From the NCBI RefSeq assembly GCF_002051585.1, contig NZ_MZGX01000013.1:1-64000 (forward strand): a stretch of DNA of 64,000 nucleotides, written 5' to 3'. The number at the start of each line of letters is the position of its first letter. The first letter of the stretch is position 1. Positions 54,516 through 63,010 of this stretch are shown piece by piece. The translations under genes were made by a program, and so were the position numbers. Below the pieces are notes generated by a model that had not been told where the DNA came from, searched no databases, and saw nothing but the letters and a program-made list of their open reading frames with translations. The stretch is from Ruminiclostridium hungatei (lineage in GTDB: Bacteria > Bacillota > Clostridia > Acetivibrionales > DSM-1351).

Positions 54516-55346
54516 TTATCTCCTTATCAGCGGTTCTTTCACCATTCTATCGAAGTCCTCATCCGATAATGGCGTAGGAATAACATAATTACTATTTCCA
54601 AGCAGATTTTTAGCTAATTCCGTGTATACTTGTGCTTGATCTGATTCAGGACTACCTTCCATTACAGTTTTTTCCTCAAGTTCACATTCCTGAACAATAT
54701 TATCTCTAGGAATCCATCCTATAATCTGTGTACCTAATTTAGAAGAAAGCACATTGACAATTTCCTTTTCCAAATGTGCGTTTCGCTGGTTACAAATGAT
54801 TCCGCCCAATCTCACATCACTTCTTTGTCCGAAACGGTTAATAGCCTTTGCAATATTATTAGCTGCATATAATGCCATAACTTCTCCTGAAGTAATTAAA
54901 TAGACCTCTTTAGCAAAACCCATTCTTAGGGGTACAGCAAATCCTCCACATACAACATCGCCTAGAACATCATATACCACAACTTCAATATCAAGTTCAT
55001 TATACAAATCAAGTTGATCAATAATTTCTATCGCTGATATGATTCCTCTACCAGCACAACCTATGCCTGGTTCTGGTCCGCCGGCCTCTATGCAATATGT
55101 ATTTGCAAATCCCTTTCTGACAATGTTATCAATAGTAATGTTTTTGGCATTATCCTTTACGTAGTCCAAAATGTTTTGTGATTTTTGACCCCCAACCAAA
55201 TTCTTTGTAGAATCAGCTTTCGGATCACAACCGATCTGCAAAACTCTATATCCCATTAAGCCAAGGGCTGCAGATATATTGGAGCATGTAGTTGACTTAC
55301 CGATTCCACCTTTACCATAAATCGCAATTTGTTTAATGCTTTTCAT
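54516..55346 (-). CDS. NifH-like ATP-dependent reductase
   Basis: A 276-residue homologue of nitrogenase iron protein. Walker A is YGKGGIGKSTT near residues 9-19, with switch region GCDPKADST. The bridging [4Fe-4S] ligands are Cys97 (GIGCAGRG) and Cys133 (DVVCGGFAVP). It should form a homodimer and feed electrons to the adjacent component 1 proteins with ATP hydrolysis. The ATG at 55346 has AAGGTG upstream. The arginine next to the second cluster loop, used for ADP-ribosylation in NifH, is within GCAGRG. Confidence 0.92.
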   Translation of the reverse strand: MKSIKQIAIYGKGGIGKSTTCSNISAALGLMGYRVLQIGCDPKADSTKNLVGGQKSQNILDYVKDNAKNITIDNIVRKGFANTYCIEAGGPEPGIGCAGRGIISAIEIIDQLDLYNELDIEVVVYDVLGDVVCGGFAVPLRMGFAKEVYLITSGEVMALYAANNIAKAINRFGQRSDVRLGGIICNQRNAHLEKEIVNVLSSKLGTQIIGWIPRDNIVQECELEEKTVMEGSPESDQAQVYTELAKNLLGNSNYVIPTPLSDEDFDRMVKEPLIRR

Positions 55347-55387
55347 ATTCACATCACCTTTTCTACTTTAAGTTATCCAAATCAGGA

Positions 55388-56101
55388 TTATGCCTCTTTC
55401 TGTAATGCCTCTAAATCATAGAACCTACATCGTTCCTTTTTGCAGTTTGGCTGGAACGAGGCCGCCCAACATTTTTTATGATTAATCTGTTTTTCCGGAA
55501 AAACCACACCTAAGTTACTTTTTGCTAATTCAATCCCTTTTTCCAATACTGCTCTTATTGATCCAACACAGCAGTAAGGCCCACCCATATCAGCAACTTC
55601 CAACAAACCTCTTGCTGTAACAATGTTTGCTATACTACGCTCCTTGTCGGCAGTTGGTGTAGCATTTAGCAAAACACTAAAACATACACCTAACGCAATA
55701 GCTGATCCACACGCACCATAGTACCCGCACCATCCACCTGGTATTTCGTAGCTTCTTGATACACCTTCCAAGACATCATCCATTGTAATATGATTTGTAG
55801 TATTCTTAATAGCCAACAAAAATGCTGCTGCTGTTATTGGATGAGGTGTATGTCCAGAAATACCACATTTGCCAATAATCTTTTCTGCAACATCCAGTGG
55901 GTTTTTCAAATCTATCAGAGGAAGTATCTCATAAAGCTTATCCATAACTTCCTTAGCAGCACATTCCTTACATAGATAATGACCATTTGAGCATATTATG
56001 TAAGACTCTTCTTTCTTTCCACAATTCACACATTTTGCACTAAAATAATCTTCCTTATATATAATTTCATCGTTGCAAATCGAACACAACCCAAAACTCA
56101 T
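55388..56101 (-). CDS. DUF5714-like Cys-rich protein, first gene of the nitrogenase-like operon
   Basis: A 237-residue protein. The N-terminus is a double zinc-ribbon (CSICND ... CVNCGKK ... CSNGHYLCKEC). The middle is a helical domain with SGHTPHPITAAAFLLAIKN and GWCGYYGACGSAIALG. A C-terminal Cys set follows (KCWAASFQPNCKKERC). It resembles DUF5714 proteins, which in methanogens and clostridia occur by methyl-transfer enzymes; this is from memory. Start: ATG 56101 after CGAGG. It is the first gene behind the TTGACA/TAAAAT promoter, so it is likely required with the NifHDK-like enzyme. Confidence 0.75.
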   Translation of the reverse strand: MSFGLCSICNDEIIYKEDYFSAKCVNCGKKEESYIICSNGHYLCKECAAKEVMDKLYEILPLIDLKNPLDVAEKIIGKCGISGHTPHPITAAAFLLAIKNTTNHITMDDVLEGVSRSYEIPGGWCGYYGACGSAIALGVCFSVLLNATPTADKERSIANIVTARGLLEVADMGGPYCCVGSIRAVLEKGIELAKSNLGVVFPEKQINHKKCWAASFQPNCKKERCRFYDLEALQKEA

Positions 56102-56216
56102 AAAAGTTACCTCGCATATGTATGTATTGACTTTAATCATTCAAAAACTTGTATAAATAATTAATTCGGACCTTGAACATAATCTTGATTCATATAAGAA
56201 TCCATAATCATTTAAC

Positions 56217-56264
56217 ATGCAATTAATATGTTTATATTTTAATTACAATAATTGCATTTGTCAA
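56217..56264 (-). promoter_or_regulatory. Promoter and operator pair of the nitrogenase-like operon
   Basis: On the minus strand TTGACA (complement of 56259-56264), exactly 17 bp, then TAAAAT (complement of 56236-56241). The spacer contains ATGCAATTATTGTAAT. A second, inverted copy of the half-site (plus strand ATGCAATTA, 56217-56225) lies about 10 bp after the -10. ATGCAATTA and TAATTGCAT (56249-56257) are exact complements. A repressor bound at both would block this promoter. Confidence 0.8.
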
Positions 56265-56381
56265 CAATTTCATATGAAATATAATTTACAAAAGAGTATG
56301 AAACCACAGTACAAGATTGTAAGTGAGCTTAAAACAATTATTCTTCAGAGAGTTTACTTTAAATCAATTTGATTAAAAAAG

Positions 56382-56406
56382 AAACCTGCTGTGTTAAAGC
56401 AGGTTT
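56382..56406 (-). terminator. Terminator of the ATP-grasp/MFS operon
   Basis: AAACCTGCT and AGCAGGTTT form a 9-bp stem; on the minus strand CTTTTTTAATC follows. It lies about 75 bp after the MFS gene and separates that operon from the nitrogenase-like one. Confidence 0.75.
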
Positions 56407-56481
56407 TATCTTCACCAACTAAAGTATCCATCTATTTTCTATGTAAATCTAATGTTTATGCAAATTATCATATGAAAAAAG

Positions 56482-57756
56482 CTAGGATGTTATATTGTTA
56501 TTGGAAAAAATCGGCTTTGATAAATAGTTTTCTCCGAACATATATGATCTTCCTAATAAAAATGAAGCTACTCCAAAAACTATAACTATAACACCTGAGA
56601 TTGTCATACCAAGTGCAAGTGATATGTCATGGAAATAAGATATGATAGGGATCAGTACTACCGAAAAACATGAAACTATAAATTGTCTAAGTGCTGACAC
56701 TCTGCCTTTTATCGGCCCATTACAGCGTTCTTGCAGTGACGTTTGAAATATAGATATAGAAAAAGCATTAAAAGCACCTATACCTACCATAAGTATAAAA
56801 GTAATCAGTGGGAATCTATTTACCATAATCAAAATAAATAAAATACCCTGACAAATCAGCCCTACCCAGCTACAGTTAAGAGAGCCAATTCTTTTAGATA
56901 GTGCGACTGTAAACAAGACTGAAAGCATGGCACCTATAGCAAAGCCACCATCAAATACTGAAATCAGATAGCTGTTATTACTATACCAAATGGTTACCAT
57001 AGGGACAAGCATGAGATTTACCAGGCTAACACAAACATAGTCTGCTGAACTCACCAATACGTGCCCCGTAAAGCTCTTTTCCGTTTTCATCACGTTAAGA
57101 ACTTCCTTCCAGTCACTTATCAAACTTTTTATGTTTTTAGTATTATCTGTTTTAATTTCCAGTTTAGTTATTTTTATAAAAGCAACTAAGGCAGCAGATA
57201 ACAAGAAAGTTGTTCCATCTATTATTAAAGCGATAGATGGATTCAATAGGAAGACAATAGGAGCGACCAAAGCCACACCAAGCAATTGACCCGCTTGAAA
57301 CAGTGTATAAATCATGCTGTTTACGCTTAGCAGAGAAGATGATTCTTTACTCAAAGCAGGTATTAATGAAAAGATAGCCGAGCGGTAAAAGGGTGTAACC
57401 ATATTAACAATAAGAAGTGTAATAAAGAGGTAGTATACACTGGTTCCTGTAAATCCCAGCAATATACCTATGCTTAAAACTTGTATTCCTCTCACAACAT
57501 CGCATATTATTGATATGCGTTTTGGATTATTACGATCTACAAGAGACCCTGATACAAATTGAATAAAAAATGAAACAACATATTCAATTAATATTACTCC
57601 GCCAAAAGACATTGCACTATGTGTTTTATCATAAAGAAGCTTGCTGACAGCGATTGTGTGCATTCCATTACCTATATTTGTCATTAAAATTGCAAGCATA
57701 AATAGCTTTAAGTTTTTAGGGAGTAATGAAATTTCTTTCATTAGCCTTATTTGCAT
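56482..57756 (-). CDS. MFS transporter, probable exporter
   Basis: A 424-residue, twelve-span major facilitator of the MFS_3/EntS-like type (ILMTNIGNGMHTIAVSKLLYDKT, FVSGSLVDRNNPKRISIICD with the conserved loop Asp-Arg, and GPIKGRVSALRQF in the second half). Start: ATG 57756 after GAGGAGG. It is the third gene after the ATP-grasp and CMD genes. In this setting it may export the island's product or a toxic intermediate. Confidence 0.85.
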   Translation of the reverse strand: MQIRLMKEISLLPKNLKLFMLAILMTNIGNGMHTIAVSKLLYDKTHSAMSFGGVILIEYVVSFFIQFVSGSLVDRNNPKRISIICDVVRGIQVLSIGILLGFTGTSVYYLFITLLIVNMVTPFYRSAIFSLIPALSKESSSLLSVNSMIYTLFQAGQLLGVALVAPIVFLLNPSIALIIDGTTFLLSAALVAFIKITKLEIKTDNTKNIKSLISDWKEVLNVMKTEKSFTGHVLVSSADYVCVSLVNLMLVPMVTIWYSNNSYLISVFDGGFAIGAMLSVLFTVALSKRIGSLNCSWVGLICQGILFILIMVNRFPLITFILMVGIGAFNAFSISIFQTSLQERCNGPIKGRVSALRQFIVSCFSVVLIPIISYFHDISLALGMTISGVIVIVFGVASFLLGRSYMFGENYLSKPIFSNNNITS

Positions 57757-57843
57757 AAATAGCCTCCTCAAATCAGATATAAGCACCTGGATATTAGCAT
57801 TCGATTAATTCATCAGTCATTTTAGCGATTGCAGCAACTCCCA

Positions 57844-58137
57844 TTATGTACAACAAGCCCCTTGCTTGTTACTTTTTGAATTATTTTCAATAAGACTTTC
57901 AATGTTTACACCAATGCTCGCAGCTGTAAATGTACATATAAACTCAATTTCATCATTTGAAATTTCATTCAGCTTAGCCTGAATAATACTTTTCTTGACT
58001 GCTTCACTATTATTAGTGGCAAAAGAAATAGCCAATCCGATCAGACACTTCTCCCTCTCACTAACAACAGTACTACATTGGATTTCAGAAAAAAAATCAG
58101 CAACTTTAGAATTTGAATTTTTTGAACAACAAGACAT
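57844..58137 (-). CDS. Small carboxymuconolactone-decarboxylase-like protein with Cys-Cys ends
   Basis: A 97-residue helical protein. The core (EKCLIGLAISFATNNSEAVKKSI and NDEIEFICTFTAASIGV) matches the CMD/AhpD fold, but the AhpD CxxC is absent. It begins MSCCSKN and ends QGACCT, so both ends carry a cysteine pair. AAGGGGG precedes the ATG. It is a possible thiol carrier or metal-binding helper; the enzymatic role is unknown. Confidence 0.7.
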   Translation of the reverse strand: MSCCSKNSNSKVADFFSEIQCSTVVSEREKCLIGLAISFATNNSEAVKKSIIQAKLNEISNDEIEFICTFTAASIGVNIESLIENNSKSNKQGACCT

Positions 58138-58243
58138 TTCTATATCCCCCTTAAATGTTATTAAATTTAGCTATAAATACCGTATGCCTCTTAAGATGAT
58201 ACCTTAACCAATTTTGGAGTATAAAAGACAGAAACACAATGAA

Positions 58244-59479
58244 CTAATCTTGGATAACTGTTATATTAATTTTATTTAATATATCTTCTGCAATATCCTC
58301 CGAGTATTTTTCGTTGTTACCCTTTACGATAAAATATCCAAGTCTGTTATAGTTACTTGTCGTTTTAGAAACCCTATCTTCTTCCTCTACATTCATGTTA
58401 AAATATACAACATCAGGGTTACTTTGCAATACTTCTATGGTATTTCCTAGTTTTACAACCCCATCACTGTCAGCAATAAAAAATCTGATTGAAGCAGAGC
58501 CGGAAGTCTCAACTTCACTGCAAGCATCTTCAATATTTTTTCCTAAGGATATATCTAACGCTATTTTATGAAGATTATATCCCTTAGTCATATTTACAAG
58601 CACGGGAATTTTATCCCCTCCTGGTCTGGCATTTACTTCTATAATTTTAGGTCCACCAGGTGTAAGTTTGACTTCAGTGTGAGTTACAGTATAATCAATA
58701 CCCAACGCAAGCATTGCCTTTTCTACTAAAGAAGTTATCATTTGACTTTCCTCATTTTTTATCCTGGAAGGTACAGTATGCCCCTCTTCTATGGGAAAAA
58801 AAGGAGACACAACCTTCTTTGCAGTTATTGCTAACACTTCCGTTTTACCACCAAATGTATATGCCTCCACACTAAACTCTGGTCCAGTCAAAAACTCTTC
58901 CAGGATAATATCTTTGTCTAACTTTTGTCCAACAGAATTATTTTCACAGTTTTTTATTGTCTCTATGGCATCTATTACTTCTTTTTTGGTTTGACAGCAA
59001 TAAACCATATTACTGCCGGCATCATTAGATGGCTTTACAACTACCGGTAAAGGTATCTTGAGCAAAGTTTCTTCTACTTCATCAGATGAGTGTATTATCG
59101 AATATTTAACAGTATTAACTCCTTTGCAGGATAGTATCTCTCTTGTTCTTTTTTTATTTCTGCAGTTAGAGGCAGCCTCATAAGAAATACCAAAAGGTAT
59201 TCCTAATTCTTCCCGAATTCGAGCACCCAATTGAACCCTGTATTCGTTCAAGGTAAACACTGCCACTATATTATATTTATTAGAAAGTTCATGAATTTTT
59301 GATATTACACAATCTTCATCGTTTAAATCAATTTTAATTGGTATATCAACCCTCATGACCTCACTTGTAGTAAATTCCGGACTTATTGCTATTACTTTGT
59401 AACCTGAATCCTTTACTAAGTCAAATTCTGTACCATCCATTAATTTTATTACCAGTACATACTTTTCGCTACATAACAC
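58244..59479 (-). CDS. ATP-grasp ligase of the amino-acid/dipeptide ligase type
   Basis: A 411-residue ATP-grasp enzyme. It shows the nucleotide-binding core PVVVKPSNDAGSNMVYC, ILEEFLTGPEFSVEAYTFGG and the metal-binding IEVNARPGGDKIPVL. An N-terminal domain resembles that of biotin-carboxylase-like peptide ligases (FTLNEYRVQLGARIREELGIPFG). Such enzymes join amino acids through an acyl-phosphate, often in small-molecule biosynthesis. The start is probably GTG 59479 with GGAGGGG; the frame extends 12 codons upstream. It is first in an operon with the CMD-like and MFS genes, under the shared promoter type. Confidence 0.85.
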   Translation of the reverse strand: MLCSEKYVLVIKLMDGTEFDLVKDSGYKVIAISPEFTTSEVMRVDIPIKIDLNDEDCVISKIHELSNKYNIVAVFTLNEYRVQLGARIREELGIPFGISYEAASNCRNKKRTREILSCKGVNTVKYSIIHSSDEVEETLLKIPLPVVVKPSNDAGSNMVYCCQTKKEVIDAIETIKNCENNSVGQKLDKDIILEEFLTGPEFSVEAYTFGGKTEVLAITAKKVVSPFFPIEEGHTVPSRIKNEESQMITSLVEKAMLALGIDYTVTHTEVKLTPGGPKIIEVNARPGGDKIPVLVNMTKGYNLHKIALDISLGKNIEDACSEVETSGSASIRFFIADSDGVVKLGNTIEVLQSNPDVVYFNMNVEEEDRVSKTTSNYNRLGYFIVKGNNEKYSEDIAEDILNKINITVIQD

Positions 59480-59560
59480 TATGACCCCTCCATAGAATTT
59501 ATTAGTGTAACTCATATAATGACTTGACCATACTTACTCTTTCAATGTACATGCTAACGT

Positions 59561-59573
59561 ACAGTTTCATGGA
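59561..59573 (-). promoter_or_regulatory. 13-base motif shared with the cobalamin radical SAM gene upstream region
   Basis: TCCATGAAACTGT on the minus strand, identical to 62922-62934. Here it lies in the leader of the ATP-grasp gene; in the other case it touches the -35. Its role is unknown. Confidence 0.4.
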
Positions 59574-59685
59574 AACAATTCATTCTGTCAATACAAAAGA
59601 TATGAATCATATAGCACTTTACTATAATCCCGTTCTTCCATATATATAGCTTAATTTACAATTATAGCCTCTCCCTTTCTAAACT

Positions 59686-59755
59686 ATTTTAATATACAAT
59701 AGTTGCATAGTCAATATAATTTGCAAATATATAAGTTTGCAATATTAATAGTTGT
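59686..59755. promoter_or_regulatory. Divergent promoter region between the ATP-grasp and SDR genes
   Basis: Minus strand: TTGACT (complement of 59709-59714), exactly 17 bp holding ATGCAACTATTGTA, then TAAAAT (complement of 59686-59691). This copies the architecture of the nitrogenase-like promoter. Plus strand: TTGCAA (59721-59726), 16 bp, TATTAA is a possible promoter toward the SDR gene, with another TTGCAA between. The rest of the gap (59480-59685 and 59756-59975) shows no gene I can support. Confidence 0.7.
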
Positions 59756-59975
59756 TATTTCTAAATATTACATGATACAATTATTTCAGAAGGTAAACGC
59801 CAATGAAATATACAAATGATACAATGGCTCAATGCCATGCAGAAGATATGTAAATATTTCACTGACTGACAGCGGACATAGTTTCAAATACTCCTTGATG
59901 CAATTAATCGAAACGAGGGTTGTATATAAGGAAAATTTACTGGTATGAACGTACCCATGAGAGGAGAGTAGATTA

Positions 59976-60704
59976 ATGAACCTTGATAATAAAGTTATTG
60001 TTGTTTCCGGCAGCAGCTCAGGCATTGGAAAAAGCACTGCAGAGTTGCTATTGGAGAATTATGCCAATGTTATTGGTTTAGATTCAACCGAAAGTTCTAT
60101 AAATAATGAGAGATATCAACACTATTGTATAGATATAAGAAATGAACAGAACATATTGACTATCGTTGATGAGATTGAAAACACCTTCGAAAAGATTGAT
60201 GGCCTGGCTAATTGCGCAGGAATATATTCAAGCTCAAAACCGTTCTTTGAAATAAGCTTTGAAGAGTGGGACAAGGTAATATCTACCAATTTAACAGGCA
60301 CATTTTTATTATCTAAGTATATAGCAAGGAAAATGATAAAAAACAAAAATGGAAAAATCGTTAATATCAGTTGTATCAGATCCAGAATATTCAGATCAGA
60401 GATGGCTGATTATAGTGCATCAAAAGGTGGAGTGGTCGCTTTAACCTCCGCAATGGCTTTGGATTTAAAGGACTACAATATCCAAGTAAATTCTGTCGCT
60501 CCTGGTTTTACATATACAGGAATGACCAAAGAATCTTTCGACAATCCACAAGAAAAAGAGTTTTCTGAAAGCATTATTCCTGTTGGTAAAATTGCAAACC
60601 CAAAAGATATTGCAAACGTAGTCTTGTTCTTGTTCTCGGATTTGTCAAATTATATCAATGGAGAAACAATATTTGTAGATGGTGGATTCAAAATATCAAA
60701 ATAA
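59976..60704 (+). CDS. Short-chain dehydrogenase/reductase
   Basis: A 242-residue classical SDR. It has the NAD(P) motif GSSSGIGKS near residues 12-20, NCAGIYSS, the catalytic Tyr-x3-Lys in DYSASKGG, and the C-terminal INGETIFVDGGF. The aspartate after the second strand (GLDSTES) favours NAD(H). GAGAGGAG-like sequence precedes the ATG. It is the first of two plus-strand genes in the island. Confidence 0.9.
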   Translation: MNLDNKVIVVSGSSSGIGKSTAELLLENYANVIGLDSTESSINNERYQHYCIDIRNEQNILTIVDEIENTFEKIDGLANCAGIYSSSKPFFEISFEEWDKVISTNLTGTFLLSKYIARKMIKNKNGKIVNISCIRSRIFRSEMADYSASKGGVVALTSAMALDLKDYNIQVNSVAPGFTYTGMTKESFDNPQEKEFSESIIPVGKIANPKDIANVVLFLFSDLSNYINGETIFVDGGFKISK

Positions 60705-60729
60705 TTCTAACGTATATGGAGGGATGGTT

Positions 60730-61107
60730 ATGGGCTGCTGCAGTTTGAAAACAGAGGGAAAGAAAAGAATTGTCTATACTTGTTCCGGGTGTTGTGACTT
60801 AGGGAAAACAAGCGATTTATTAGGTCGAAAGTTACGAGAAGAGGGTATGGCATTATCCGGTTGTAGTTGCTTGGCTGGAATTGCAGCTGATATTCCAGAT
60901 CTTATTGAAACTGCTAAGACTGCAGATGAGATCATTTGCATAGACGGATGTGAGCTTTCTTGCGCAACAAGAGTTATTGAAAAAATTAATATCCATCCTA
61001 AAACTTACATATTAACCGAATATGGATTAAAAGGCGGAAATTTTGATGTCTCTGAAAAAATTATTGATGAATTATATTCAAAGATTTTTATGGAATTAAA
61101 AGGATAA
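60730..61107 (+). CDS. DGC-type cysteine-rich putative metal-binding protein
   Basis: A 125-residue protein starting MGCCSLKTEGKK, matching the DGC family (named for a conserved Asp-Gly-Cys). Visible cysteines include YTCSGCCDLGK, LSGCSCLAGIAA, and IDGCELSCATRV. The family is thought to bind zinc or handle sulphur and has no proven reaction. The ATG at 60730 sits six bases after GGAGGG, whereas the ATG at 60724 abuts it. It follows the SDR gene by 25 bp. Its Cys-Cys start repeats the theme of this island. Confidence 0.8.
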   Translation: MGCCSLKTEGKKRIVYTCSGCCDLGKTSDLLGRKLREEGMALSGCSCLAGIAADIPDLIETAKTADEIICIDGCELSCATRVIEKINIHPKTYILTEYGLKGGNFDVSEKIIDELYSKIFMELKG

Positions 61108-61120
61108 CTTTTATATTTAA

Positions 61121-61199
61121 CTCAGTAACATTGCATTAAAAATATAGGAAATATTTACGGTAGAAAAATAAACCTCCTATATCATGCAATGATACTGAG
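61121..61199. terminator. Long inverted repeat between convergent genes
   Basis: Arms 61121-61149 and 61175-61199 share CTCAGTAnCATTGCAT and TATAGGA as complements. TTTT follows the right arm on the plus strand. It lies between the stop codons of the DGC gene and the small Cys gene and may stop transcription in both directions. It also contains ATTGCAT, so it might bind the island's regulator. Confidence 0.5.
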
Positions 61200-61235
61200 T
61201 TTTCACAAACATATCTAAGAAATTAATTTTACTGC

Positions 61236-61436
61236 TTACTGACAGCAACATCCAGAATCAGATGAAGAAGATTTGCTGCAACAGTTCCCTTTATCACCCT
61301 CCTCTTTTAGACCCTCTGATAATTTGGTACAATCTGAGCTATCTTCCTCTAATTTAGCCGGATTAAGTTCAGACCCATACTTTGCAATTACTCTTAGCAC
61401 AGTATTTCTCAGTACAGAAGCATTTGTGACTCCCAT
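61236..61436 (-). CDS. Small protein with Cys-rich C-terminal tail
   Basis: A 66-residue protein from ATG 61436, with GAGGGGG seven bases upstream. It begins MGVTNASVLRNTVLRVIAKY (one amphipathic helix), continues with an acidic linker and ends GNCCSKSSSSDSGCCCQ. The cysteine pair and triplet on a serine-rich tail resemble a metal-binding or thiol-tether arm. No family is recognized. It lies 147 bp downstream of the cobalamin radical SAM gene on the same strand. Confidence 0.7.
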   Translation of the reverse strand: MGVTNASVLRNTVLRVIAKYGSELNPAKLEEDSSDCTKLSEGLKEEGDKGNCCSKSSSSDSGCCCQ

Positions 61437-61583
61437 AAATAACCCCCTCAATCTTATTTTCTATTTTATAGAAACTCTATTAATTTTAATCACTGTTGCC
61501 CCGCGACAACGTATTGAAAGTCCGTGTAACAAAATCCACTGCTTAACAATATCATTCAGTAATGAATTTTTCATTACTAATAA

Positions 61584-62861
61584 TTAACACTTTAAGCAGC
61601 ATCTTTTAAATACACCTTCTTCAGGTGGAGTAGCGAGTTGCGAAAACACTTCATCAACCCGGAAATCCGGATGCTTCCATTCATAATTAAATTCATTTTC
61701 TACTAATTCCAGAGCTTTAATCGAAGGGGTAGATAATAATGGAGATCCTTTATATAAATGAAGTCTGGTTTCATATTGAATAGGGTCGATAATGTCATCC
61801 AAATTATTATCTTCAACAAACTTACTAAATTCAACTAAATCCTCCAGGCTGGTCCATGGGTTAAACATAATAAAAGTCGGGCTTAATTTGATTCCAACCT
61901 TGTGTAAAAATTCTACCACCTCTTGAATGGCTTCTACGGTTAATTCCTTCGAAACAGCATCTAATACTTCCTGGGAATGAAATTCGAGAGATGAAACAAT
62001 AAACTTTACACCAAGTTGAGCCATTTCCATAACAGTTTCTTTATTTTCAAGAATATGGTCTACTCTTGCTGTAAAGTCGTATGTTAATTGTGGAAATTCA
62101 GAATGCAACTTTCTAATAATATTAATTCCGTGATATTTCGTATTGAAAAAGTCTGCGTCCATAAAAGTCAGATGAGTCATTCCCGATACAACCATGTTAC
62201 GAACGTCTTCTATAACAACTGCTTCTGGAATTACAAGAACTTTTCCATTATACGCCCCATAAACAGAACAATATTGACACTTATGGTGACAGCCCCGCGC
62301 AATCTCAGTTCCACCTACTACCTGTTCCTTACCGAGTAACTTATTTATCTGAGCCTGAGGATATTTACTCAGCGGTGGAAGTAGATGTCGAGATGGCACG
62401 TCAAAGTGATCATTACACATTAAAGGCTCAATTGAGTTTCCATTTGAAATTGAAGTAGAATTAACGATACCCTTTAAGTCCGATTTTTTACTCCCTGATA
62501 AATGGTATGCCAATTCAGTTAATGTTCTTTCCCATTCACCAACAATACAGGTATCTCCATATTTATCAACAAGTCTAGTCGCGTTTAGTGTAGCATATTG
62601 CCCGAAAAAGGTAATATGAGCCTTTGAATTTATCTTTCGCACTTTTTTTGCGACATCAACTCCAAGTCTAAGCGCATCAAATAAAGGAACAGATATTGCT
62701 ATCAAATCTGGCTCTAAAAAAAGGGTTTCAATCATACCATCAATATAAGTGTCTATCACACTTACATCAAACTTAGCTCTTTCCAGAGCAGTAAGAGCAG
62801 TAGCGACTGTTAAAGGTTGAAAACCACCTTCAAAAGTTGAAACTAATAAAATTTTAAACAT
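61584..62861 (-). CDS. Cobalamin-binding radical SAM enzyme with Cys-Cys tail
   Basis: A 425-residue class B-like radical SAM protein. The N-terminal cobalamin-binding domain (residues 1-135) has ALRLGVDVAKKVRKINSKAHITFFGQYA; no DxHxxG motif is seen, so cobalamin would be base-off without histidine. The radical SAM motif is RGCHHKCQYCSVYG, and the barrel includes FMDADFFNTKYHG. The C-terminus ends EEGVFKRCCLKC, recalling, from memory, the CUAEP/CCAEP-tail radical SAM proteins. These enzymes often methylate carbon or phosphorus centres. GGGGGC precedes the ATG. Confidence 0.85.
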   Translation of the reverse strand: MFKILLVSTFEGGFQPLTVATALTALERAKFDVSVIDTYIDGMIETLFLEPDLIAISVPLFDALRLGVDVAKKVRKINSKAHITFFGQYATLNATRLVDKYGDTCIVGEWERTLTELAYHLSGSKKSDLKGIVNSTSISNGNSIEPLMCNDHFDVPSRHLLPPLSKYPQAQINKLLGKEQVVGGTEIARGCHHKCQYCSVYGAYNGKVLVIPEAVVIEDVRNMVVSGMTHLTFMDADFFNTKYHGINIIRKLHSEFPQLTYDFTARVDHILENKETVMEMAQLGVKFIVSSLEFHSQEVLDAVSKELTVEAIQEVVEFLHKVGIKLSPTFIMFNPWTSLEDLVEFSKFVEDNNLDDIIDPIQYETRLHLYKGSPLLSTPSIKALELVENEFNYEWKHPDFRVDEVFSQLATPPEEGVFKRCCLKC

Positions 62862-62893
62862 TTCTATGCCCCCTATCTCAATAAACTATTTAT

Positions 62894-62934
62894 ATGTTAC
62901 CTGAAAATATTGTATATTGCAACAGTTTCATGGA
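62894..62934 (-). promoter_or_regulatory. Promoter of the cobalamin radical SAM gene
   Basis: Minus strand TTGCAA (62917-62922), exactly 17 bp, TAACAT (complement of 62894-62899). The -35 lies in TTGCAATATACAATA, related to the ATGCAAyTATTGTA element of the other island promoters. It is directly preceded by TCCATGAAACTGT, the 13-base motif also found at 59561. Confidence 0.6.
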
Positions 62935-63010
62935 TACCTCAGCTCTGACGAGTAAAAATATCTGTACGCATACTTGCACAGTTCAAAAACGTTTTTTTAT
63001 TCTCCCATTA

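Noticed and set aside
51877..55346. Classical nitrogen fixation genes
   Set aside because: The cofactor histidine is absent, the subunits are short, and nifE/nifN/nifV or molybdate-transport genes are not present.
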